A stretch of DNA of 61,107 nucleotides from Rhodobacterales bacterium (GTDB lineage Bacteria > Pseudomonadota > Alphaproteobacteria > Rhizobiales > Stappiaceae), in contig VIRH01000083.1 of assembly GCA_008107755.1 (NCBI GenBank), forward strand, positions 1-61,107, read 5' to 3'. The position numbers and the translations under genes are program-made. Below the pieces are notes generated by a model, which was not told the origin of the DNA, did not search any database, and was given only the letters and a program-made list of their open reading frames with translations. Positions 53,292 to 61,107 of this stretch are shown here, in pieces; position 1 is the first letter of the stretch, and each line of letters opens with the position of its first letter.

Positions 53292-53507
53292 TCAGTAGAC
53301 CACCCCTCTTGCCCACCAACCAATGAAGGCGCAGAGAAAGGCGGCGCCAATCAGTATTGCGGCTTCGAAAACGCTGCCACGAAGCAGGCTGGCGACGATT
53401 GCTCCGGAAATGGCACTCATCATCATCACGACAACAGTACTGCTACGCTCATCGGCGCAGCTGTTTTTGAACCCGTAGTCATTTTCTCTTTCAAGTTCGT
53501 CGCTCAT
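53292..53507 (-). CDS. Small two-helix membrane protein
   Basis: 71 residues: a charged N-terminus (SDELERENDYGFKNSCADER), then two hydrophobic helices, VVVMMMSAISGAIVASLL and EAAILIGAAFLCAFIGWWA. ATG 53507 has GAGGCGG upstream; the frame itself opens further back. Its TGA is separated by one base from the next ATG, implying coupled translation with the HTH gene. No family recognised. Confidence 0.55.
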   Translation of the reverse strand: MSDELERENDYGFKNSCADERSSTVVVMMMSAISGAIVASLLRGSVFEAAILIGAAFLCAFIGWWARGVVY

Positions 53508-54013
53508 GGGGCCGCCTCTGTATTTACAGGTATGCTCATTTTGCCTCAAAGGCTTGGAGGCAGGAATGTCAGGGTGTGCGAAAGGCTGGTCGTTTGGTGC
53601 AACGATCGTCGGTTTGGTCGCTCGCGTGTAGATCCGGCATTGCAACGACGCGGATCGTCTCAAATCCTGGAGTTTTACCCCATTGCAATCGTCTGAAGAT
53701 AAACTCCCGCTCTCAGTGTTTGAAGCGAACCAATGACTTCGAATGCCCTGCCGAGAAGTTGAAGCGCCAGTCGAAAGATGATTTCAAGTGCGGCATTTCA
53801 AGCCATGATTGATCGCAACCAACTGCTTGCCCGGGTCTTTGGGCGTCAAAAGTTGAGGAAGCCGGAAAAGGCAGCCATGGACCGCCTACCTGCGATACGA
53901 CCAACGTTCGCGACACGCCCCGCTGCCTATATCTCAGCGACTGCAACAAATCATCGGGTTCTCATTGACGAAGCCATTCCTCCGGCTTTCGTCACCGCCC
54001 GGACAACAGACCC
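53508..54013. other. 506-bp gap, nothing assigned
   Basis: No convincing gene. Open frames on both strands are basic and irregular. It could include decayed 3' sequence of the preceding minus-strand gene, whose protein ends abruptly, but no in-family motif could be traced here. Confidence 0.3.
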
Positions 54014-55999
54014 TTATCCACCAGGGCCCAACTTCTTCCAGATCATGGCCCCCCTCAGCTTCCAGGCATCATCGTCTTTCGTGCCAATGTTGACAATCTG
54101 GCCCTGCGGCAAGTCAACGCCGCCAATCGCGGGTGCAAAACCGCTTGAGGCCACGCCCGTGGATCTGGCCGCGTCGCTACCGGTGTCTTCCGCGGATGGC
54201 GTGTGTTCATAATCGGCGATCAGATAGGCTTGCGTATCGCGCAGTGAATCGGACCGGCGCGGTGGAGAGCGAAGGGTCACGATGCCCTGGAAATGATCCA
54301 GCCGGTAACCCTCGTTTGCCACAAGGATTTCCTTGTCAGCGACCGCTCCGGTTAAGGTGTTGCGGTACTCGAGTGTCACCGTTTCGGAACCTGTCAGCAC
54401 ATTCTGCTTCGTCAGAAAGAAGGTCGAGCCGCCCGTTAGCGAAAACTCGTCTCGCTCGCGAACCGTTTCAGGTCGCGCGATATGGGGTATCGCAGCGTTC
54501 AGGTCGCTGCGGGGACGAGTCGCTGGTGAGGGGCGGGCTTCTGCGGTGGCCGCGTAGAGCGAGCGTTCAGAGTGCATGAATCCCGAACCTGCAATGCGGG
54601 TGGTGTGGCGACCCCACGTGAGAGGACTGTTTCCCCGATCGAGTCGAACGTGGAATTTGCCACTGGTCGGCGCGTCCTTGTGGAAGGACGGACCTTCGCC
54701 GTAGACCGGATAATACCGGTCTGGTTCGATGTGTCTCGCGAACTCCTGCGAAAACTGCGAGCTGATATCCCCGAGCTGCCCCTCCGACCCGTCTTCGCCG
54801 GTAGCAGCCTGTGCGGCCAGAAGATATTTACCCTGGACCCTGCCTTTGAGATAGAAGGTGACGCGCCCCTTGCTGTACACGTGATTGTAGTTAAACTTGT
54901 GCGCCGGTTCGAGGTGCCTCTCTATGTTTCTGTAGCCCGCCGTCTTGGCGGCCAGGGCGACGTAGAACCGCTCGTACTGTGGAATGGTGAGCTGACGGGT
55001 GAAATTCAGGCCGCCTGTTCTGGAAACGCCGGAGAGCGTTACACCGATTTCCTGATCCCCCGGCGGCAGGATGCGCTGGATCGCGAACCTCCCTTGTTGA
55101 TTGATCGGCACGTCGGAACCGAGCGTTGTGACGCTGTATGCCTGCGGAACATTTCGTCCGGAAACGCTGACCGCACCGCCGTTGACCGGAATGTTGCGGA
55201 TCAGAGTCCTGTCTTTCACTTCGCGGGGCGCGATTGGCGGCTCCGTCGCGTCCCGTTCCAATTCCCCGGTGCTGCGGGACAGCATCAGAAGTCCGGTCTC
55301 ATCAAAGTGCCCCTCGGCGTCATACACCCGCAGTGCGTAATCGAATTCGCTCACGTCTCCGTCCGGCATGACCCAGGTTGCCGTCCCGTTCGGATCGATG
55401 GGAACAGTGTACAGCGGCGTCATGACCGACCCACGATAAGCATCACCGATCCGGACTTCGGCCTTCGTTATGAAAGCCGGATAGTTGGAGGACGCCCGAA
55501 AAGTCACCGTTTCACCACTGCGATACGCTCTCTTCAACGCACGGGTTGAAACGTTCAGAGCAGTGCCCACGTCGAAACCATCGAATTTCACCCGGATGTC
55601 GACGGAGCTCGGACTGGTGCCCGCTTTGCGCTGATGCTCCGTCTGCGGTTCGACCGACTGGTCTCCAAGGAGAGGAGGCATCGCCTGCGTGCTCGCATCC
55701 ACGACACGGCCATCGACGCTGACCGAAAAGGGAAGCGAAGGGCCGCTATTCAAAGACCTGGGTCCTTTGTTGGCGCCGACCACAAGACGGTCGCTTTTGC
55801 CTACGCGGGTATGTGGCCCATCGGAGGGCTCGGGGCACCCTCCGGCCTGACAGGCGCCCGTATCGATGACGGGTTGGGATGCTTCCGGCCGGCTGACGGC
55901 GAAGGATAGAAGGAGCGCGACAGCGGAGACCGCAGCCAGTCCGCGTGTTGCCAACTGGATGATTGTCTTCCGGTCATGCTTGTGAGCGGACAAAGTCAT
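54014..55999 (-). CDS. Large secreted or outer-membrane-associated protein, unrecognised
   Basis: 661 residues with an N-terminal signal/anchor (RGLAAVSAVALLLSFAV). It continues with a Ser/Pro-rich region, then beta-rich segments such as RSGETVTFRASSNYPAFITK, YALRVYDAEGHFDETGLLML and YSKGRVTFYLKGRVQGKY. Near the end TGSETVTLEYRNTLTGAVAD and YRLDHFQGIVTLRSPPR look like repeats found in very large surface proteins. It begins at an ATG overlapping the shifted-frame stop of the DUF11 gene, so the two are a functional pair. The end (WKKLGPGG) is abrupt, and truncation is possible. Confidence 0.6.
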   Translation of the reverse strand: MTLSAHKHDRKTIIQLATRGLAAVSAVALLLSFAVSRPEASQPVIDTGACQAGGCPEPSDGPHTRVGKSDRLVVGANKGPRSLNSGPSLPFSVSVDGRVVDASTQAMPPLLGDQSVEPQTEHQRKAGTSPSSVDIRVKFDGFDVGTALNVSTRALKRAYRSGETVTFRASSNYPAFITKAEVRIGDAYRGSVMTPLYTVPIDPNGTATWVMPDGDVSEFDYALRVYDAEGHFDETGLLMLSRSTGELERDATEPPIAPREVKDRTLIRNIPVNGGAVSVSGRNVPQAYSVTTLGSDVPINQQGRFAIQRILPPGDQEIGVTLSGVSRTGGLNFTRQLTIPQYERFYVALAAKTAGYRNIERHLEPAHKFNYNHVYSKGRVTFYLKGRVQGKYLLAAQAATGEDGSEGQLGDISSQFSQEFARHIEPDRYYPVYGEGPSFHKDAPTSGKFHVRLDRGNSPLTWGRHTTRIAGSGFMHSERSLYAATAEARPSPATRPRSDLNAAIPHIARPETVRERDEFSLTGGSTFFLTKQNVLTGSETVTLEYRNTLTGAVADKEILVANEGYRLDHFQGIVTLRSPPRRSDSLRDTQAYLIADYEHTPSAEDTGSDAARSTGVASSGFAPAIGGVDLPQGQIVNIGTKDDDAWKLRGAMIWKKLGPGG

Positions 56000-57881
56000 T
56001 CCTTGATCTCCAGCCGATTCTTGATTTTGAGCTGGTCGTCAGCTTCGTTCTCGCGCCAGAGGCGGGGGATGGTTTTCTCAGTCTTGGTCAGCCGCCATTC
56101 GAGAGGGCGCTCGCGCGTCGTGCGATAGCCCGATGGAGGCGTTCTTGTGTCCTGCTTGCGGATATGGCCGGTCACTGTGACGAGCGCCTCGCGAGAGGAC
56201 GCGTTGGCGACGCTGATCCTTTTGGGAGGCGTGTCTCTTTGAACGTGACATCCACGGTCCGCGTCTCCTCACCCCCCTCCTTTTCGATGCGCTCGAGGGT
56301 CCAAGTGATCGTGACGCTGTCGGTGCCAGCATTTTCAACGCGGTTTCCGCCGACGGCTTCGATGCTCTCGAAAGCCGACAGGGGAGAGAAATTCTCGCTT
56401 AGGTCGTAGTGCTCCGCGTCGAAGCCGCCAACATTCGTTGCCGAGATGGTATAGCTGAACGTGGCTCCCGGCTGTGCGTTGCGATCTTGACCAGCGCCGA
56501 TCTCAGAGGTCAGAACCTTGTCGTGTTTCACCTTGGGCGCCGTCGGTATCGAATGATCGCAGGTCTTGCCGGGGATTGCGGTGCAGTCCAAGATCTCGTT
56601 TCTGAGCGCATAGAGCCCGTCAGCGATTTGCGATTTCAGCCGGACTTCGACCAAGAGTTCAGTGGTGCGGGCGGCAGGAGCATCGAGATTGTACCAGGTC
56701 GTTTCCCCGCTATCGACATCGTAGGATGTGGTGTAGCCACCAAGCGGCGTCACGGTTTCGATTGCGCTTGCCGGCGTGAAACGACTGACCAGTTCCGGGA
56801 TGGTTTCATTGCTGCCGCCGGAGTTTTCCAAATCGATCTTGTAGATCAGCAGCTCGCCGGGCTCTGCGTAGGCGTCATTAAAGCCATTGAGCTGATCGTA
56901 CAGCATCTTGCCGTGGCGAATATTGGCGCCGGTCGGCGTATCGATGGAGCAGACTTCATCCACGATCGGATCGCAATCGAGCATCGTGTTCGTCACGCCC
57001 TGCAGGCCGTCCGGAAGCGGGCTTGCGAACGGGAATGTGATCTGGAACGTCTGGGTGTTCACGGCGCCGGGCTCGAGCGTCTCTATCGTTCTCGAGGCGA
57101 TGTTCGTGTCGCAATCCCAGCTCCAGTCGCCCGGAGCCGGATTGCCACGCAGTAGCCCGGGTACTCCGATGGGGTCGAGCTGAACCTCGACTTGGACGTC
57201 GGTTGCCGTCGAAGCGCCCAGGTTCTCCACCTTGATCTCGTAAGTCAGATCTTCGCCGGCCTGCAGGACATTCTTTCCCGGATCCCTCGTTTCGCCGATC
57301 AGCCACTTCGACTTGCGGATCACCGGACGCGTTTCCCCCCGGGGTCGCTCAAAGGTCATTCTCCCGAAGTTGAGCCGATCGAGGGGAATGTTGCAGGTAA
57401 CCGTCAGACCGTCCGGAGGTGGGGTGAAAAGCGAGATCCGGGAAGTCCGGGCGGGTGTCTTTCCACTGGCGAGCGAAGGGGCGACCCGGGTCGCGCTGGC
57501 GTGGTCGGTTGCGCTGATCGGAGTGGCATGCCGGGTCCAAACGGTGTTTCCGGACATTTGACCAGACGCACTGGTTGTGAATTGACGGTTAAAGCCGGTG
57601 GTTGTGAGATTGAAGGCAATTGGGTTCTTGCTCTGATCATCCTCGATCAGCAGTGTCTTGTTGGTCTCTTCCTCAACACCAGCATTCACGCACCGCGGGA
57701 GAAGCCGCTCGTCGGACCTTCCCGAGGGAAATGGGGTCTGTGCTTGCGCGGTTTGAAGCGCCGGTAACAAAAGTGGAGATCCGGCGGAGAGCAACACAGC
57801 GGTTGCCGCACCAACGAGACGGGGCCGCGGCGTCACCGCCTGGAGCGTTTCGCGAAGTCCTGAGAACTTGGAAGCAATCAT
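55996..57881 (-). CDS. DUF11-repeat secreted protein, full length only after a -1 frameshift
   Basis: A signal peptide (LVGAATAVLLSAGSPLLLPA, then AQAQ) is followed by about three DUF11/CARDB-like repeats, with KNVLQAGEDLTYEIKVENLG, AYAEPGELLIYKIDLENSGG and RNAQPGATFSYTISATNVGG. These repeats belong to surface proteins. In the zero frame translation stops at 56172 after a low-quality tail. A -1 shift at the CCCAAAA heptamer (56226-56220) restores 74 codons (RISVANASSREALVTVTGHI ... LKIKNRLEIKE), ending at a TGA that overlaps the next gene's ATG. Start ATG 57881 gives 628 residues with the shift, 569 without. Confidence 0.75.
56220..56226 (-). other. CCCAAAA slippery heptamer / frameshift site
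   Basis: On the minus strand C-CCA-AAA sits in exact X-XXY-YYZ phase with the DUF11 frame. A short GCGT/ACGC stem can form from 6 nt downstream but is only 4 bp. The -1 frame stays open to the next gene's start. Confidence 0.6.
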
Positions 57882-58500
57882 TTTGCCTATCCCCAGCCTG
57901 TGGGGGCGCGCATTGCCACTCACTCGAAAGAGTTTCCGGCGCATCGTGCAAGACATCGAAAAATTAACCTATTGTTAAACATTTCAATATCAGCCGGCAA
58001 TTCCGTCAATCGGCAGAAGGCGACCCGCGAATATTTGTTTTTCTTCCGGTTTCCCGATTTGATGAATGGCCGTGAATGCAAAACGATTGCAGCTTCGTGC
58101 AATCCTCTCAAAGAGATTGCGCAGGGACCCATTTGGCCGGCTTTGGAGCTTGATGGGTCCATACCCCAAACAGCGATCAACGAGTCAATACGGCACGAGG
58201 CGCCTCGCCAGCGAATGGGACTGATCGATCAAATGCGTTCCGGTTAGCTCTCCCGGGTATCAGTCGCTTCCACACTCAGTATTTGCGCTGACCGCAAAAG
58301 GCCAAACCCTATTTGAGCCACGGTACTCGTCAGTCACATGAGGTGTCCGAATAAATTGTCTTCTGTGGAGATGAAAAGTTACCAGTCGATACCGCGGATC
58401 GATCATTTTTCCCGTAGTTTATCCAAACATTGCACGTAATGAAAAGTAAGATGCTCAGAAATACTAGGTGTTGTTAACCATAAATACTCTTTCTCAACCT
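57882..58500. other. Intergenic region between DUF11 gene and autotransporter remnant
   Basis: About 620 bp without a recognisable gene. It is A/T-rich near 57955-58060 and 58420-58500, consistent with promoters firing outward. No repeats or RNA folds stood out. Confidence 0.35.
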
Positions 58501-58591
58501 CAAAATCTTCCCACACAGAACGCTCGCCGCAACCGCCGGAACGGACCTCGTATCCGCCCGGTACGCACGAATTTGTATTGAGGAGACCGCG

Positions 58592-58936
58592 ATGTTCGCC
58601 GCGATCAAAGGACAACACGCTTCATTTGCAAAACCAGGTGCCGTCGAAATCGCAGTGCAGGGGAACGGCAACGAGGTCGTTCTGGTGGGGAAGGCCCTTT
58701 CGAGGCTGCCACAAGCCACCTTCGGCGAGACGCTTCCGCTGTCCTCACAACATTTTGCGGGGAGCGAAAGCTTCACGGTCGCCGACGTCCCGATCGCCGA
58801 GAACCTGGCCACCTTTGGGGCAGGCCTTTCCTTCTGCCGAGACGACAGCCTCGCTCTCAACCTCAGCTACGAGGGCAACATCGCCCACGATTTCGTGCGC
58901 AACGTCGTCAAGGAGGGGATCGGCTTCCGGTTCTGA
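58592..58936 (+). pseudogene. Stranded autotransporter beta-barrel C-terminus
   Basis: The last 70 residues read FAGSESFTVADVPIAENLAT, FGAGLSFCRDDSLALNLSYE and end KEGIGFRF. This is the final three or so strands of a type Va autotransporter barrel, with the terminal aromatic residue needed for BAM insertion. No signal peptide, passenger or remaining barrel precedes it. The frame is open back to about 58487 without autotransporter features, so this is a remnant. Confidence 0.65.
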
Positions 58937-59053
58937 CCACAACACGCTGTCCTGCAGCGGCCAACTCCCGAGGGTGAATTCGGGAAATCTAGAGTATTCG
59001 GCCAGTCCTCATAGTAATGCCGAAAATTTTTACAGCTACTTTGGGGCTAATAC

Positions 59054-61107
59054 ATGACCACTCGGAGCAAACAAGCTAATATCATTCTCCAATCGATTGG
59101 GCGTGAACACCAGGGGAAGGGCGCTCCAGCGGGTTCTCCGCGTCCTCGCTCAAATGGACGAGACCGGAACGGAGCTGACCAGGCAGAGCTGCAGAGCCGG
59201 TCGTTCCAGCATGCGCCCGCGTCATCGACAGAAACGCGCCTTCGCGCTTATTCCGTCGCCTTAATGACGTCGTCTGCTTTGGTCGGCATCGCCTTGTGGA
59301 TAGGCGTTGTCCCGCAAGCCCTCGCGGCCTGCACCGTGACCGGATCGGGTAACGTATCCGCGCCGCAGACCGGCGACATCGTGGAATGCACCGGCGCTGG
59401 CCTTACCACTCCAATCGTCCCGGCGGAAGGAGCGAGCGACGTCACAGTCATCGTCGGTGACGGCAGCACGCCGACGGAGCTGGAAACCGACACCGGGACG
59501 GCGGTCAAGCTTACCGACGGTAGCACCGTTACGGTCAATGCGGGCGCGACCATTACCACTACGGGAGAGGTTTTTGCGGGATCGGCTTATAGAACGTCAA
59601 CCATCTCGGGCGAGGGTGACATCCTGCGGGCGACCCTAAACGGGGGATCGATCAGCGCTCAGGGTGGCAACGTCTATGGGATCGAACTGCGCGCCACGGA
59701 AACGGCAACGATCGATATCAATGCCGGATCGCTCGCGGTTACGGGTGAAGATTCTTCCACAGGCGCTTTGGCCACTGCCGACGGCGATCAAGGAACCGCA
59801 AGTATCTCGGTGGAGGGAACAGCCGCGATAGAGGTAACTGATGGCGTCGGTATCGACGCCAGGTCGTCCGGGGAAGACGGCACCGCCAGCCTTCTTATCT
59901 CGGGCGGATCAATTTTCGGAGCTGGCGCCTCGGCTGGGGGCACCGCATCTGCCGTCGGAACTGGCGGTGCGGCGACGATTGGCATGAGTGGTGGAACGAT
60001 CGTAATGACCGGACAGAATTCGCTGGGCCTGGGCGCAGTAAATCTCTGTCAAGACTGCTCGGCAACGGTCACCATGAGCGGCGGATCGCTGTCAACGAAT
60101 GGCGCTGGCAGCAAGGGCGTACAGGCCAACGCAAACGGTCTGGGCAGCGACGCGGCGATCAACATCAGCGGGGGAACGCTTTCGGTTACCGGAAATGGCG
60201 CCAAAGGCGCTTCCGCCATCGCGGGGGAGACTGCGGAGCAAGGCACCGCGAGCATCATCGTTGATGGAACGGTGGAGATCTCGGCCTATGGCGAGGGAGC
60301 CTTCGGGGCTTTCGCAGAGGCAAGTGGTTCTGGTGGCGAGGCATCTGTTGCCCTTGACGGCGGATCGGTCGTAGTCGAAGGCGAGGGAGCCTTCGGGGCT
60401 TTCGCAGAGGCAAGTGGTCCTGGTGGCGAGGCATCTGTCGCCCTTGACGGCGGATCAGTCGCAGTCGATGGCGAGGGGGCAACCGGGCTTCGCGCCAATG
60501 GATACTCGAGCAGCAACAGCGCGGTCACGGTCGATGGCGGATCGGTCTCGACGTCTGGCGACAACGCCATAGGGGTGCACAGCACTGCCGAGGCGACGGG
60601 CGGGAAGACCTCGGTCACGATCGGCGGCGGATCGATCTCGACCGAAGGCACTGCGTCGCACGGTGTGTTCGCCAACATGTATGCTTATGAAGGGACCGCG
60701 ACCGTCGACATTTCCGGTGGCACGATCTCCACCAGCGGAGCGTCGGCCGACGCCGTGCGGGCGGCCATCGAAGGCACTTATGCCATTGCCCGCGTGACCG
60801 TCTCGGGCGGCAACGTTCACGCTGCCGGCGACGACAGCAATGCGATCGCAGTCATTACCAAGGAGGCACCGTCCTGCGATTGCGGCGACGGACCGGTGGG
60901 CAGCGACGGCACTGTCGTCATCGATGGCGGAACCGTATCCGCGACTGGCGAAGGCTCGCGCGCGGTCTATTTCCTGGCCCGCGACGGAAGCAAGAATGCG
61001 CTGACCATCGGCACCGGGGCCTCGGTCTCCGGCGATCTGCTGTCCGAAAATCAGGGGTCCGGCACGACAGACCTGACCTTCAACGGGACGGGCGCGCAAA
61101 GTTTCGA
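59054..61107 (+). CDS. Autotransporter-type adhesin, N-terminal part (runs off window end)
   Basis: Open for 684 codons with no stop. A 67-residue charged N-terminal extension precedes a hydrophobic signal segment (SVALMTSSALVGIALWIGVV, cleaved near ALA-AC), an extended signal peptide as seen in large autotransporters. The rest is a Gly/Ser/Thr-rich passenger made of short repeats such as VDGGSVSTSGDNAIGV and ISGGTISTSGASADAV. This is the pattern of a right-handed beta-helix. A CQDC pair and a CDCG pair are the only cysteines in the repeats. The barrel should lie beyond the window. ATG 59054 has GGGG ahead. Confidence 0.85.
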   Translation, partial: MTTRSKQANIILQSIGREHQGKGAPAGSPRPRSNGRDRNGADQAELQSRSFQHAPASSTETRLRAYSVALMTSSALVGIALWIGVVPQALAACTVTGSGNVSAPQTGDIVECTGAGLTTPIVPAEGASDVTVIVGDGSTPTELETDTGTAVKLTDGSTVTVNAGATITTTGEVFAGSAYRTSTISGEGDILRATLNGGSISAQGGNVYGIELRATETATIDINAGSLAVTGEDSSTGALATADGDQGTASISVEGTAAIEVTDGVGIDARSSGEDGTASLLISGGSIFGAGASAGGTASAVGTGGAATIGMSGGTIVMTGQNSLGLGAVNLCQDCSATVTMSGGSLSTNGAGSKGVQANANGLGSDAAINISGGTLSVTGNGAKGASAIAGETAEQGTASIIVDGTVEISAYGEGAFGAFAEASGSGGEASVALDGGSVVVEGEGAFGAFAEASGPGGEASVALDGGSVAVDGEGATGLRANGYSSSNSAVTVDGGSVSTSGDNAIGVHSTAEATGGKTSVTIGGGSISTEGTASHGVFANMYAYEGTATVDISGGTISTSGASADAVRAAIEGTYAIARVTVSGGNVHAAGDDSNAIAVITKEAPSCDCGDGPVGSDGTVVIDGGTVSATGEGSRAVYFLARDGSKNALTIGTGASVSGDLLSENQGSGTTDLTFNGTGAQSF
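60290..60469 (+). repeat. Two near-identical 90-bp tandem repeats in the autotransporter
   Basis: Units at 60290-60379 and 60380-60469 differ at only a handful of bases and each encodes 30 residues beginning GEGAFGAFAEASG and including GGEASVALDGGSV. A third, diverged unit follows at 60470. This indicates recent duplication inside the passenger domain. Confidence 0.9.

Noticed and set aside
58403..58618. 71-codon minus-strand frame upstream of the autotransporter remnant
   Set aside because: No domain, no ribosome site, and it overlaps a frame with a recognisable product.

Overview
The window is high-GC DNA from an alphaproteobacterium. The density of periplasmic-binding-protein transporters (ABC, TRAP and TTT), the class Ib ribonucleotide reductase under a B12 riboswitch, and the gene styles fit a marine or soil Rhodobacterales/Stappiaceae-like genome (Roseibium, Labrenzia or Stappia type). 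That placement is an inference from gene content, not a database match. No rRNA, tRNA, CRISPR array or intact insertion sequence was seen.

Layout. 1-3.6 kb: the tail of a YdiJ-like FAD/Fe-S dehydrogenase, a DeoR regulator, and a divergent NmrA-like/AraC pair. 3.7-11.2 kb: a B12 block. A BtuFCD-type importer (minus) and nrdHIEF (plus) diverge from one control region, and each has its own cobalamin riboswitch. 11.3-17.9 kb: a Tat-exported PhoX phosphatase, a DUF2946 protein, a second class-III metal/siderophore-type ABC importer and a fasciclin protein. 18-24 kb: a segment that looks more A/T-rich, with a hydrolase gene fragment, a maleate-isomerase/AMDase-like gene, an atypical SDR, a GntR/FCD regulator and a TctCBA transporter. 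24.1-30.4 kb: an FbpA/AfuA-like ABC operon ending in a PP2C-like phosphatase, with a divergent ROK regulator. 30.5-38.2 kb: a sugar-acid module made of an enolase-superfamily dehydratase, a TRAP transporter, a FadR-type regulator and a GH106-like glycosidase.

38.1-45.1 kb: a tightly coupled eight-gene minus-strand operon. It encodes a GntR/UTRA regulator, an ADP-ribosylglycohydrolase-family enzyme, a PfkB kinase, a complete spermidine/putrescine-type ABC importer and an isochorismatase-fold hydrolase. It reads like an uptake-and-breakdown pathway for a ribosylated, amide-containing compound. 45.6-51.9 kb: an amide/amino-acid locus with a binding protein, a fused permease-ATPase, an acetamidase/formamidase, and a second acetamidase fused in one frame to an AraC-type regulator.

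52-61.1 kb: surface and decay region. It holds a transposase remnant, a Fis-like HTH gene with a small membrane-protein gene, and an unrecognised 661-residue secreted protein. Upstream of these lies a DUF11-repeat gene whose last 74 codons are reachable only by a -1 frameshift at a CCCAAAA heptamer. A stranded autotransporter C-terminus and the start of a large autotransporter running off the window complete the region.

The most notable items are the ADP-ribosylglycohydrolase/PfkB/isochorismatase operon, the regulator-enzyme fusion, the frameshifted DUF11 gene and the paired divergent B12 riboswitches.
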